In this document: piece after piece, positions 1 to 7,406 of the stretch
Layout of the letters: each line of letters begins with the position of its first letter
Numbering within the stretch: position 1 is the stretch's first letter
NCBI GenBank assembly: GCA_002721875.1
Contig: PBLU01000012.1
Location: 18,504 to 82,503, forward strand
Reading direction: 5' to 3'
Origin: Chloroflexota bacterium
GTDB taxonomy: Bacteria > Chloroflexota > Dehalococcoidia > UBA1151 > TMED-70
Length of the DNA: 64,000 nucleotides
The notes under the pieces: generated by a model
The model's input: the letters and a program-made list of their open reading frames with translations, nothing else
Told to the model about the DNA's origin: nothing
Database searches by the model: none
Made by a program: the position numbers and the translations under genes

Positions 1-94
1 CATTTTTAATATCACTTTTTAGCTTTGGTCTTAAAATTGTTTTTTCACCAGTAATAATAATTGGCTTTGTAGATTTAGTTTTAATTTTAGGCAT
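1..94 (-). CDS. Partial GNAT-family N-acetyltransferase, N-terminus only
   Basis: Only the first 31 codons are inside the window; the gene runs off the left edge on the reverse strand. The visible peptide ends in a stretch containing ITGEKTILRP, which resembles the opening beta strand of RimJ/RimL-type GNAT acetyltransferases (a G-E-x-x-x-L-R-P pattern followed by a charged helix). The ATG at 92-94 lies inside the end of the upstream NUDIX gene, whose stop is at 87-89, so the two overlap by 8 bases and are probably translated together. The family call rests on a short stretch and is tentative. Confidence 0.45.
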   Translation of the reverse strand, partial: MPKIKTKSTKPIIITGEKTILRPKLKSDIKN

Positions 95-512
95 GAAAAG
101 CTTTTTCCACGATTGAGAGTTCATTTTGATATGTTAATTTTTCTTTAGCTTCATAAAATGACATCCATAATACCGAATCAAATTCGTGATCATGATTTGA
201 AATATCACCACCTATAGTTTCCATTAGATAGTAATAAACTGTTTTATTATATTTTATGTTGTTTTTATATTTTTTTGTACTAGATTGTTTTTGAAATTGA
301 TATCTAATCTTGCCAATTTTGTTAATTATTTTTGGTAATAAACCAGTTTCTTCATAAACCTCTCTTAAAGCCGTTTGTTCAGGACTTTCATCATTTTCGG
401 GGGTTCCTTTTGGTAGACAAAAAAGATTTTCTTTTTTTCTATGGCAAATTATTACTTTTTCTTCAAAAATAATAACTCCTCCAGCTGACCATATATTTTT
501 GAGTTCATCCAT
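87..512 (-). CDS. NUDIX hydrolase
   Basis: This 141-residue protein is a single NUDIX domain. The Nudix box is complete at residues 36-58: G36, E42, the REVYEE block at 50-55, then TGL. These residues bind the metal ions that hydrolyse a nucleoside diphosphate linked to another group. The N-terminus (SAGGVIIF) is the usual first strand, and LPKG before the box is typical of diadenosine polyphosphate or MutT-like members. The true substrate cannot be read from sequence. It overlaps the following reverse-strand acetyltransferase by 8 bases and is divergent from korA. Confidence 0.85.
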   Translation of the reverse strand: MDELKNIWSAGGVIIFEEKVIICHRKKENLFCLPKGTPENDESPEQTALREVYEETGLLPKIINKIGKIRYQFQKQSSTKKYKNNIKYNKTVYYYLMETIGGDISNHDHEFDSVLWMSFYEAKEKLTYQNELSIVEKAFHA

Positions 513-574
513 ACTAAATTTTCAATAGTTTATTCTATTAGTATAATAATCAAATAAAATTTATACATATACAA

Positions 575-603
575 TTGAAATTATGCTTTTTTTACAATAT
601 GAT
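575..603 (+). promoter_or_regulatory. Candidate sigma-70-type promoter for korAB
   Basis: TTGAAA at 575-580 is followed after exactly 17 bases by TATGAT at 598-603. This predicts a start near 610 and a leader of about 75 nucleotides. The 173-base gap (513-685) otherwise holds only AT-rich sequence. In DNA this AT-rich, chance matches are common, so spacing and position are the main support. Confidence 0.45.
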
Positions 604-685
604 CAGATTAGTCTTTAATTTAAAAAAATTATTTTAAATAATGATAAATTTTCTAATCTAGAATTTTGAGTATATAAAGATTATT

Positions 686-2404
686 ATGGTTCAAAAAGTA
701 AAATCCAAGGATTTCGTTATAAGATTTGCAGGTGAGGGTGGACAGGGTCTTGTCACTTCAGCAGATGCTATGGCAAGAGCAGCTACAGGAGCAGGCTTTT
801 ATTGCCAGACATTTTCTACATTCCCGTCACAAATTATGGGAGGTCCGGCCTCTTCTCAAGTAAGAATATCCACTACTCCTGTTTTATCAAATGGAGATGC
901 TGTAGATGTGTTGGTTGTATTAAATCAGTATGCTTTTGATAATCATATAGATGATCTGAGCGAAAATGGAGTTTGTATTTATAATGCTCAAGATTGTATT
1001 CCTTCAGGTGATGGAAATTATTTTGGTATAAATGCTGATGAATTAGCTAAAGAATCAGGTAATACAAGGGCTGCTAATATGGTCATATTAGGGGCCGTAG
1101 CAACTTTGATAGATTTTAAGTTAGAAAGTATAGAAAATTTCGTAAAAGATAGATTTTCAAGAGGTCGAGCTGGAGATGATGAAATTATAAAGTCAAATAT
1201 TGTCGCTCTTGGGCTTGGGACTGAAGTTGCTAAAAAGAGTGGTTTCAGCGTGGGATCTTTAGATGATCCTACTGCTCCAAGTTATGAACAAATAATGATT
1301 ACTGGAAATGCAGCTTTATCCTTAGGAGCAGTTTCTGCCGGATTAGATAGTTACTATGGTTATCCAATATCTCCAGCGACAACAATATTGATTTGGATGG
1401 AAGAAAATCTTATTAATAAAAATAAGTTTGTATTTCAGGTATCATCTGAAATAGAAGCTATAAATAATATAATAGGTGCAGGCTTTTCAGGTAGAAAAGC
1501 AATGACAGCTACAGCTGGTCCGGGAATAGCCTTGATGTCTGAAGGATTAGGATTAGCATGGATGGCAGAAATACCTTGTGTGGTAGTTGATATTCAAAGA
1601 GGAGGACCTGCTACAGGTTTACCTACTAAAACTGAACAATCAGATTTATTTGCTTGCATGTATCCTGCTCATGGAGATGTAAAGCTACCAGTCATAGCAC
1701 CTGGATCCGTTGAAGAATGTTTTTATGCTGGGACTCTAGGTATCAATTGGGCTGAAAGATATCAAGGTCCAGTAATGATTATGGGAGAAATGAGTCTTGC
1801 TGAGAGGTCTGAAAACATCAAGAAACCTGACTTGTCTAAAGTAGTAGATGAAAGAAGAAACTCCGATACTGGTTCCAATGGATATAAAAGATATCAAGAT
1901 TGGGATGGGAAACTTTCTCCAATGCCAATTCCTGGAGGTGATGTAGCATATGTAGCAAATGGTTCGGAACATGATGAAATAGGTGATACAACCCATCTTC
2001 CAAAGCATCACATAAGACTTACCGAGAGAAGATTTGCTAAGTTGGGATTACTTAATGATTCTCCTTTTGAAATAGAAAATCCTGAATCAGAAATTGCTAT
2101 AATGCCATGGGGTGCTACAAAAGGAGTTACAAGAGAGGCTTTTGATAAGCTTTCATTAAAAGGTGAAAAACTAACTTGGTTATATTCTATGGCTCTAAAT
2201 CCATTGCCTTCAGAAATACTAGATCAATTGAAGCGTAAAAAATTAGTTATTGTTCCTGAATTAAATTATCAAGGTCAGTGGTCCTCAATCTTAAGAATGG
2301 AAGGGATTAAAGCTGTTTCCGTTACCCAATACACAGGACTACCCTTTAAACCTACCTATCTTTCAGATAGAATATTAGAAAAAATAAAAGAAACAGAGGT
2401 ATAG
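686..2404 (+). CDS. korA: 2-oxoacid:ferredoxin oxidoreductase, fused gamma-alpha subunit
   Basis: This 572-residue subunit of a 2-oxoglutarate (or related 2-oxoacid) oxidoreductase transfers electrons to ferredoxin while making the acyl-CoA. The gamma domain comes first (GEGGQG at 16-21, GGPASSQVR at 52-60), then the pyrimidine-binding alpha domain (GYPISP at 225-230) and a C-terminal transketolase-like part. The gamma-alpha fusion is typical of actinobacterial, chloroflexal and some archaeal KorA. The beta subunit follows two bases downstream. No delta ferredoxin subunit is present, as expected for two-subunit enzymes. With the aconitase and pyruvate dehydrogenase in this window it fits an oxidative TCA cycle; the exact 2-oxoacid is inferred. 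Confidence 0.9.
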   Translation: MVQKVKSKDFVIRFAGEGGQGLVTSADAMARAATGAGFYCQTFSTFPSQIMGGPASSQVRISTTPVLSNGDAVDVLVVLNQYAFDNHIDDLSENGVCIYNAQDCIPSGDGNYFGINADELAKESGNTRAANMVILGAVATLIDFKLESIENFVKDRFSRGRAGDDEIIKSNIVALGLGTEVAKKSGFSVGSLDDPTAPSYEQIMITGNAALSLGAVSAGLDSYYGYPISPATTILIWMEENLINKNKFVFQVSSEIEAINNIIGAGFSGRKAMTATAGPGIALMSEGLGLAWMAEIPCVVVDIQRGGPATGLPTKTEQSDLFACMYPAHGDVKLPVIAPGSVEECFYAGTLGINWAERYQGPVMIMGEMSLAERSENIKKPDLSKVVDERRNSDTGSNGYKRYQDWDGKLSPMPIPGGDVAYVANGSEHDEIGDTTHLPKHHIRLTERRFAKLGLLNDSPFEIENPESEIAIMPWGATKGVTREAFDKLSLKGEKLTWLYSMALNPLPSEILDQLKRKKLVIVPELNYQGQWSSILRMEGIKAVSVTQYTGLPFKPTYLSDRILEKIKETEV

Positions 2405-2406
2405 AT

Positions 2407-3267
2407 TTGAGCGATAGAAATCCAGAGTATGATTTTAAGTGGTGTCCTGGGTGTGGAGATTTTGGAGTCAAAAGGGCTTTGGAACAAGCTTTAGGAACAT
2501 ATACTGAAGAATTTGAAATCCCCAGAACTTCAAATGTAATAATTGCAGGAATAGGATGCTCAGGAAATATGGTTCATATGCTAGATGGAGAACAGCCATT
2601 TGGAATTCATGGAATTCATGGAAGAACATTACCTATTGCTTTTGGTGTAGCTACATCTAGACCAGAATTAAATACTATAGTAGTAGCAGGAGATGGAGAT
2701 TTTTTATCTATAGGAGCCGAACATATACCACCTACTGCGTCAAGAAATCCAAATATGACTTGCATAATAATGGATAACGGAGTTTATGGATTAACCAAAG
2801 GTCAAAATTCACCAACTTCTACTACAGGTCAGGTGACTACTTCAACTCCATTCGGAAAATTGGATTCTCAAATGAAACCTTTAGAGCTTTATTTATCCTA
2901 TGGTGTAAGTTATATTGCTTCACATTACTCAAGTAAGCCTAAGGTATTAGCGGAATTTATACTAGAAGGAATGAAACACCCTGGATTTTCAATTGTTCAT
3001 GTACAATCACCCTGTACAACTTACAATAATACTTATGACATATTAAGGGGAAATAAAAAAGATGGTATCCCTGGCACCGCATTTATAGTAGAAGAAGATC
3101 ATGATCCATCAGATTATGATGCTGCAGTTAATTTGCTAAGTAAAGGTGGAGTTCCTCTAGGTCTAATTTATAAGAAAGAGCCACCTACTATTACTGACTT
3201 ACAAAATAAACTAATAGAGGAAAAATCTAAAAATCCAGAAGATATACTAGGAAGCTATTCAATTTAA
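2407..3267 (+). CDS. korB: 2-oxoacid:ferredoxin oxidoreductase, beta subunit
   Basis: The 286-residue beta subunit binds thiamine diphosphate and the Fe-S cluster. Visible motifs are CPGCGDFG at residues 13-20 (cluster cysteines 13 and 16), a further cysteine at 51, and the TPP motif running from GDGD at 95-98 to the DNGVYGLTKGQ segment at 123-133. The start is a TTG two bases after the korA stop, which is the only start compatible with the conserved N-terminus. Its stop overlaps that of the convergent ccmE gene in a shared TTAA. Confidence 0.92.
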   Translation: MSDRNPEYDFKWCPGCGDFGVKRALEQALGTYTEEFEIPRTSNVIIAGIGCSGNMVHMLDGEQPFGIHGIHGRTLPIAFGVATSRPELNTIVVAGDGDFLSIGAEHIPPTASRNPNMTCIIMDNGVYGLTKGQNSPTSTTGQVTTSTPFGKLDSQMKPLELYLSYGVSYIASHYSSKPKVLAEFILEGMKHPGFSIVHVQSPCTTYNNTYDILRGNKKDGIPGTAFIVEEDHDPSDYDAAVNLLSKGGVPLGLIYKKEPPTITDLQNKLIEEKSKNPEDILGSYSI

Positions 3268-3707
3268 CTGTATTCCTCTTCAGTCATATATTTTGACGGG
3301 CATCTAACTGAAAGATTTGTGGCAACAAAAGTATCTTTATTGTCAAAGTATCCCTGCATTATTAACTCAGAGTATTCATTAAAAAATACGCTTCCTATTT
3401 CACCTGAATAATTTACTCTAATATTATTTTCATTGTCTTTGTCTTTGACATTGAAAGTTGCTGATAAACCGTCAGCAGACCTAACATAAGAATTTGGTAC
3501 AAGTACAGCTTTTAATCCAATTTGAGTGTTTGAATCAACACTTCCAGAAACTAATATTTCATTGACAGAGTAATACTTATATGTAGCTTCAGAAAAAGCT
3601 TGAAAACCAAAGAAAACTAATGAAGACAAAACAATAATTACTATTGCTCCAAAAGTAAATTTTTTATTTTTAACTTCAACTACTCTTTTGGAAGAATCAT
3701 TTTTCAT
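3264..3707 (-). CDS. ccmE: Cytochrome c maturation heme chaperone CcmE, cysteine type
   Basis: CcmE receives heme from CcmC and carries it to the apocytochrome ligase outside the membrane. The 147-residue protein has one N-terminal membrane anchor (about 18-38) and the OB-fold pattern of CcmE, ending in a strand with G-Y-F-D-N and then VRCPSKY. The usual heme-attachment histidine of the H-x-x-x-Y motif is replaced by cysteine (C136, Y140). CxxxY variants are known from sulfate reducers and archaea. Its start shares one base with the stop of the preceding gene (TAATG), so it is the last gene of the ccm operon. Confidence 0.85.
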   Translation of the reverse strand: MKNDSSKRVVEVKNKKFTFGAIVIIVLSSLVFFGFQAFSEATYKYYSVNEILVSGSVDSNTQIGLKAVLVPNSYVRSADGLSATFNVKDKDNENNIRVNYSGEIGSVFFNEYSELIMQGYFDNKDTFVATNLSVRCPSKYMTEEEYS

Positions 3708-4189
3708 TAATTATTTTTTCTAGATAAAATCTGAACCTTATTATTAATTATAAATATAAAACCAAAAAATAAAATTGAAAGAAAAATAAAACTAGCTGCT
3801 AAATATCCTAGATTATTTTTAATGTTGGAAGACTCATAGCTCACTAAAGTAATTATTTCTGATCCAACTTGAGTTAGTGTAATTGGTTCTAAACTATGCT
3901 GAGCTTCATTTAGTAATTCTAATACATACTCTGGATCATCTTTTATATTTCCTACCCATCTTTCACCAGATTGGGTTTCAATACCTATTTCAGTACTATC
4001 GATAATTTCTAGCAAAAATCTTGTTCCAAAATTATCTATCACTGAAATGTTAATTTTATTATCTACAAGTTCTAAATTCTCAATAAATCCATTGACAACA
4101 TTTTCATTTTGCTGAGCTTGTATAACTGAAGAACTTATGGGAATCATGCCTAATAAAAATATTATTATGGAGTATTTTATTTTTTTCAT
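3707..4189 (-). CDS. Signal-peptide protein with CcmD-like C-terminal membrane helix
   Basis: This 160-residue protein occupies the place where ccmD is expected, between ccmC and ccmE. It has a secretion signal (about 1-25, ending SSSVIQAQ), a beta-rich extracytoplasmic domain (about 31-120, with a VNGFIENLEL start that recalls OB/DUF5666-like domains), and a C-terminal helix (about 127-149) followed by KVQILSRK. The segment LGYLAASFIF plus a hydrophobic run and basic end resembles a complete CcmD, the small helper of CcmC and CcmE. The link to CcmD is inferred from position and pattern; the soluble domain is not recognised. Confidence 0.6.
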   Translation of the reverse strand: MKKIKYSIIIFLLGMIPISSSVIQAQQNENVVNGFIENLELVDNKINISVIDNFGTRFLLEIIDSTEIGIETQSGERWVGNIKDDPEYVLELLNEAQHSLEPITLTQVGSEIITLVSYESSNIKNNLGYLAASFIFLSILFFGFIFIINNKVQILSRKNN

Positions 4190-4190
4190 T

Positions 4191-4853
4191 TTATATTCCT
4201 TTTTTAAATTTACTTTCTAGACTTAATACTTTTAATCTCAATCTTGTTAGTATCACGAAAAGAAGAGTGAAAGCTATAACTGAAACAAGTAAAGTCAAAC
4301 CATAATCTGCACCAAAAGAAGAGTCTTCTCTTGCTAAGGGACCAATTACGGTAACAGGATGAGATTCTTGCCAAAGATTTGCTGCAAAATAAATTATAGG
4401 GCTGTCAATAGCTCCTATAACAGCAATTATTGCAGCAATTTTCTTCATCTGAAGACTATTAGAATATAAAGATCTGAAAAGTATGTAAGCCGCATAGATC
4501 AAAATTAAAATAAGAGTAGTTGTAAGTTTTGCTTCACCTGTCCACCAAACCCCCCAAATCGGCTTTGCCCAAATAATCCCTGATATCAAGGCCAAAGAAC
4601 CAAATATAACACCGACTTCAGCAGTAGATTGTGCAAGATTATCCCAAAATAATTTTTTATTAAATAAGTAGTAGATTGATGCTACTGCAACAAGAACTAT
4701 AGCAATCATTGAACACCAAGCTAATGGTACATGAATGAAAACAGTTTTTGCTACTGGCCCTTGGGATATATCTATTGGTATCCACCAAAATATCATCCAA
4801 AGCATAAATACGAAGGTTATCAAAGTAGTTACTGTAAATAATCTATCAAACAT
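4191..4853 (-). CDS. ccmC: Heme-handling membrane protein CcmC
   Basis: CcmC holds heme at the outer face of the membrane and loads it onto CcmE. The 220-residue protein has about six membrane helices, two candidate external heme-ligand histidines (H41 in IHVPLAW and H165 in ESHP), and the tryptophan-rich WWD region at about 100-112, read here as WGVWWTGEAKLT. The usual form is close to WGTWWVWDARLT, so one tryptophan and the aspartate (now glutamate) have changed. It is followed after one base by the CcmD-like gene and preceded by ccmB with a 53-base gap. Confidence 0.88.
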   Translation of the reverse strand: MFDRLFTVTTLITFVFMLWMIFWWIPIDISQGPVAKTVFIHVPLAWCSMIAIVLVAVASIYYLFNKKLFWDNLAQSTAEVGVIFGSLALISGIIWAKPIWGVWWTGEAKLTTTLILILIYAAYILFRSLYSNSLQMKKIAAIIAVIGAIDSPIIYFAANLWQESHPVTVIGPLAREDSSFGADYGLTLLVSVIAFTLLFVILTRLRLKVLSLESKFKKGI

Positions 4854-4906
4854 AAAAGTAAAAATTGAGTTTTTTTATTAAAATTATAACTATTATTTAA
4901 TTGTAT

Positions 4907-5578
4907 CTATTCTTGGAAAATTAAATTAGAGATAAAGAAGCCAATTATCAAGAAAATTAAGTCATAAGCGATAATTAATCCATACCATGTAAAACTTTCT
5001 AAATTATTATTAATTATTTCCACAGTAGTTAATGATCCTCCCATCAGTAAAGGTGAGACTAAGGGTATAAATAGAAGAGGAGATAAAATTTCTTTACCTC
5101 TTGATTTAGAAAATAATAAGTAAGTGATAGTTCCTATAATACTAAATCCAAAGTTTATTATTATAACTAGAAAAATAAATGAAAAATTATAGAGTTCATA
5201 ATTTATGATTATGTTATTAAATAGTAAAATAATTCCACTAGATATTGATATCAATACAAAGTTAGTCATTGATTTTGCTATTATAAAAATTTCTATATCA
5301 ATTGGAGATGTTAGAATCATTTCTAATCCGTTATTTTCAAATTCTTTGCTCATTGATTTATTAATTCCAAGTATTATAGAAAAACTTAGAGAAATCCAAA
5401 AAATTATTGAAAAAATTTCTGATGAATTTTTTATATTAGAAGTCGTAGCTACAACAACTAAAACTAAAGTTGAATAAGAAATTATTGAAATTAATATTTC
5501 TTTGGATTTAATTTCTTCAATAAAATCTTTTTGAACTATGATTTTTATTAGTTGTAGAATATTAATGAAATTTTTCAT
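4907..5578 (-). CDS. ccmB: Heme exporter protein CcmB, ABC permease
   Basis: This 223-residue membrane protein is the permease partner of CcmA. It has about six hydrophobic segments, a polar cytoplasmic N-terminus with DFIEEIKSKE, and the CcmB-typical SKEFENNGLEMILTSP loop and SPLLFIPLVSPLLMG segment. CcmAB with CcmC and CcmD makes the complex that releases holo-CcmE. Its start overlaps the ccmA stop by four bases (ATGA), a sign of coupled translation. Confidence 0.85.
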   Translation of the reverse strand: MKNFINILQLIKIIVQKDFIEEIKSKEILISIISYSTLVLVVVATTSNIKNSSEIFSIIFWISLSFSIILGINKSMSKEFENNGLEMILTSPIDIEIFIIAKSMTNFVLISISSGIILLFNNIIINYELYNFSFIFLVIIINFGFSIIGTITYLLFSKSRGKEILSPLLFIPLVSPLLMGGSLTTVEIINNNLESFTWYGLIIAYDLIFLIIGFFISNLIFQE

Positions 5579-6201
5579 AATAAGATTTCTTTCTTAAATC
5601 TTTGATAAAAATCCACAGAATCCAAGTTATGGGTCGAAAAAAGAATCGTCTTACCTAATTTGTTTATTTCAGTGAGTTTTGAACTTAATTCAGAAATTGA
5701 TTCTAAGTCTAAACCTAATTCAGGTTCATCAAGAAGGTATATTTCAAATGATGGAATTAAGCATCTAAATAAATTCATTCTTTTCTTTTGACCATTTGAT
5801 AATTCTTCCGGATATTTATCTTCAAAAGATTCTAAATCTAAAAATTTTTTATTATTTGTGTATAAATCATTTGGATTAAGTTCTCCCAAAACATCAAAGT
5901 AAAAAATTATATTATTTTTTACTTTCAAATCTTTGTAATATATTGAATCACTTGAACAGTAAGAAGTTATTGATTTAACAAATGAATTTTTTTTTATTTC
6001 TTTCCCATCAACAAAAATATTTCCAGATTCAAAAGTATATAGCTGACAAAGAATTTTGAATAGAGTAGTTTTTCCACTACCATTTTTACCTGAAACCTTA
6101 ACTAAATCTCCTTTGTTTATTTCTGCAGAGAGATTTTTAATGATTTCATTTTCATTAAAATTCTTAGATAATCTTTTGATACTTATAAATGATTTATCCA
6201 T
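5575..6201 (-). CDS. ccmA: Heme exporter ATPase CcmA
   Basis: This 208-residue ABC ATPase has a Walker A motif (SGKNGSGKTT, 37-46), an ABC signature altered to LSNGQ at 134-138, and Walker B plus glutamate (IYLLDEP, 154-160). A conserved histidine follows in FSTHN. Its family is assigned mainly from the operon, since it overlaps ccmB and precedes ccmC and ccmE. It is the first gene of the operon, divergent from the FAH-family gene across a 102-base gap. Genes for CcmF, CcmG and CcmH are not in the window. Confidence 0.85.
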   Translation of the reverse strand: MDKSFISIKRLSKNFNENEIIKNLSAEINKGDLVKVSGKNGSGKTTLFKILCQLYTFESGNIFVDGKEIKKNSFVKSITSYCSSDSIYYKDLKVKNNIIFYFDVLGELNPNDLYTNNKKFLDLESFEDKYPEELSNGQKKRMNLFRCLIPSFEIYLLDEPELGLDLESISELSSKLTEINKLGKTILFSTHNLDSVDFYQRFKKEILL

Positions 6202-6219
6202 AAAAATATTTTTTTTTTC

Positions 6220-6247
6220 TTGACCTTAATCAATTGTAGACTAAACT
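6220..6247 (+). promoter_or_regulatory. Candidate promoter for the FAH-family gene
   Basis: TTGACC at 6220-6225 and TAAACT at 6242-6247 are separated by 16 bases in the divergent gap between ccmA and the FAH-family gene. A start near 6254 would give a leader of about 50 bases with GGAGAA near 6293 as the ribosome site. Support is modest. Confidence 0.3.
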
Positions 6248-6303
6248 AGTAACAACTATATGTGTAACAAAATTAATTTAAATGATTTTAATGGAGAAAA
6301 GCT

Positions 6304-7071
6304 ATGAAGTTTGCAAGATTTGAAGTGTCTAATGAAATATCCTACGGGATAGTTGATAATGGTGAAATTATTCAGATAAATAATAATCCAATTCTAAGTT
6401 CATATGAAAAAACAGGTAAAAGTTTTAATGAATCAGAGGTTAAGATACTTTGCCCAAATCCTAATCCATCTAAAAGTCTGTGCTTAGCGCTTAATTATGG
6501 TTCGCATTTGGGTGAAAGAGGAGCTCCTACTAGACCAGAGCCTTTTTATAAAACATCGACAGCACTAATTGGTCCAGGTGATCCAATTAAAATTCACCCT
6601 GAAGCTGGTCTTGTAGCGTGTGAGTCTGAGCTGGTAGCTATTATTGGTAAAGTTACTAAAAATGTTTCTGAAGAGGAAGCATTAGATTATGTCTTTGGTT
6701 ACACATGTGGCAATGATGTTTCTGCTAGAGAGTGGCAGGGAGGAGATGATGCAGATAATCAATGGTGGAGAGCAAAATCAGCGGATACTTTTGGCCCATT
6801 AGGTCCATATATTGTTACTGACATAGATCCTCAAAATGTTGGAATAAAAGGATTTGTAAACGGAATTGAAGGTCAAAGTTGTCACTCTTCTGAAATGTTA
6901 TTTTCAACAGCAAAATCTATAAGTTTTATAAGTAAATATGCAACTCTTCTTCCGGGTGACATGCTCTGGACTGGTACCTCAGGTAAAACTCCTCCTATTA
7001 ATCCTGGAGATACAGTAACTATTGAAATAGAAAATGTTGGTACTTTAGAAAACCCAGTAGAATCTGCTTAA
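6304..7071 (+). CDS. Fumarylacetoacetate hydrolase (FAH) family protein
   Basis: The 255-residue protein has the FAH fold used by 2-keto-4-pentenoate hydratases, acylpyruvate hydrolases and oxaloacetate decarboxylases. The metal-site pattern is visible: the E-S-E-L in ACESELVAIIG (about 103-113), then GYTCGNDVSARE (about 140), with GDMLWTGTSGKTPP near residue 220 as the usual C-terminal glycine-rich strand. A clear GGAGAA ribosome site precedes the ATG. It most likely breaks a C-C bond in an aromatic or keto-acid catabolic route, but the substrate is unknown. Its stop shares TTAA with the convergent regulator gene. Confidence 0.85.
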   Translation: MKFARFEVSNEISYGIVDNGEIIQINNNPILSSYEKTGKSFNESEVKILCPNPNPSKSLCLALNYGSHLGERGAPTRPEPFYKTSTALIGPGDPIKIHPEAGLVACESELVAIIGKVTKNVSEEEALDYVFGYTCGNDVSAREWQGGDDADNQWWRAKSADTFGPLGPYIVTDIDPQNVGIKGFVNGIEGQSCHSSEMLFSTAKSISFISKYATLLPGDMLWTGTSGKTPPINPGDTVTIEIENVGTLENPVESA

Positions 7072-7277
7072 ATAATTCCTAATCTAATTGCCTTGGCTAC
7101 AGCCTCAGTTCTATTGGAAGAATCAAATTTAATACAGATAGTTTGAACTTTATTTTTTATAGTTTGTTCTGCTAAGTTCATAGTTTTAGCTATTTCATTA
7201 GCTTTATAGCCATTAGAAAGAAGCTCTAGAATTTCTAGCTCCTGTTTAGTAGTTTTGATGTTGTCTAAGTTATACAT
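7068..7277 (-). CDS. Stand-alone LuxR/GerE-type HTH regulator
   Basis: This 69-residue protein is only a LuxR/GerE DNA-binding domain. The family pattern is clear: ELEILELLSNGYKANEIAKT, then LAEQTIKNKVQTI as the recognition helix, then the short C-terminal helix. No receiver or ligand domain is present. It is convergent with the FAH-family gene (4-base overlap) and divergent from the CcdA-like gene. Two TAAGTGAYAC direct repeats (7293-7302 and 7330-7339) in that gap are possible binding sites, but this is a guess. Confidence 0.8.
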   Translation of the reverse strand: MYNLDNIKTTKQELEILELLSNGYKANEIAKTMNLAEQTIKNKVQTICIKFDSSNRTEAVAKAIRLGII

Positions 7278-7377
7278 TTATGAAATACATACTAAGTGAC
7301 ACAAAATTTAATTAGCACTAAAATAATAATAAGTGATACTTTTTATTTTGTTAAAAATTCAACTTAGAAGGAGAAGT

Positions 7378-7398
7378 TTTCCCAGTCTTTCTGGGAAA
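7378..7398 (+). promoter_or_regulatory. Hairpin between ribosome site and start codon of the CcdA-like gene
   Basis: TTTCCCAG (7378-7385), a TCTTT loop and CTGGGAAA (7391-7398) form a perfect 8-bp stem. The only good Shine-Dalgarno sequence, AAGGAG, is at 7368-7373, and the ATG is at 7407, 33 bases further on. Folding the hairpin would shorten the effective spacing to about 12 bases. No T-run follows, so it is not an intrinsic terminator. Confidence 0.5.
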
Positions 7399-7406
7399 TT
7401 AAATAT

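Noticed and set aside
513..574. Promoter for the reverse-strand NUDIX gene
   Set aside because: TATTAT is present but no acceptable -35 hexamer at 16-18 bases.
1736..2011. Reverse-strand open frame within korA
   Set aside because: It is a shadow of a well-supported gene, with no family motif.
7378..7398. Hairpin as an intrinsic terminator
   Set aside because: No run of Ts follows and it lies within a leader after the ribosome site.
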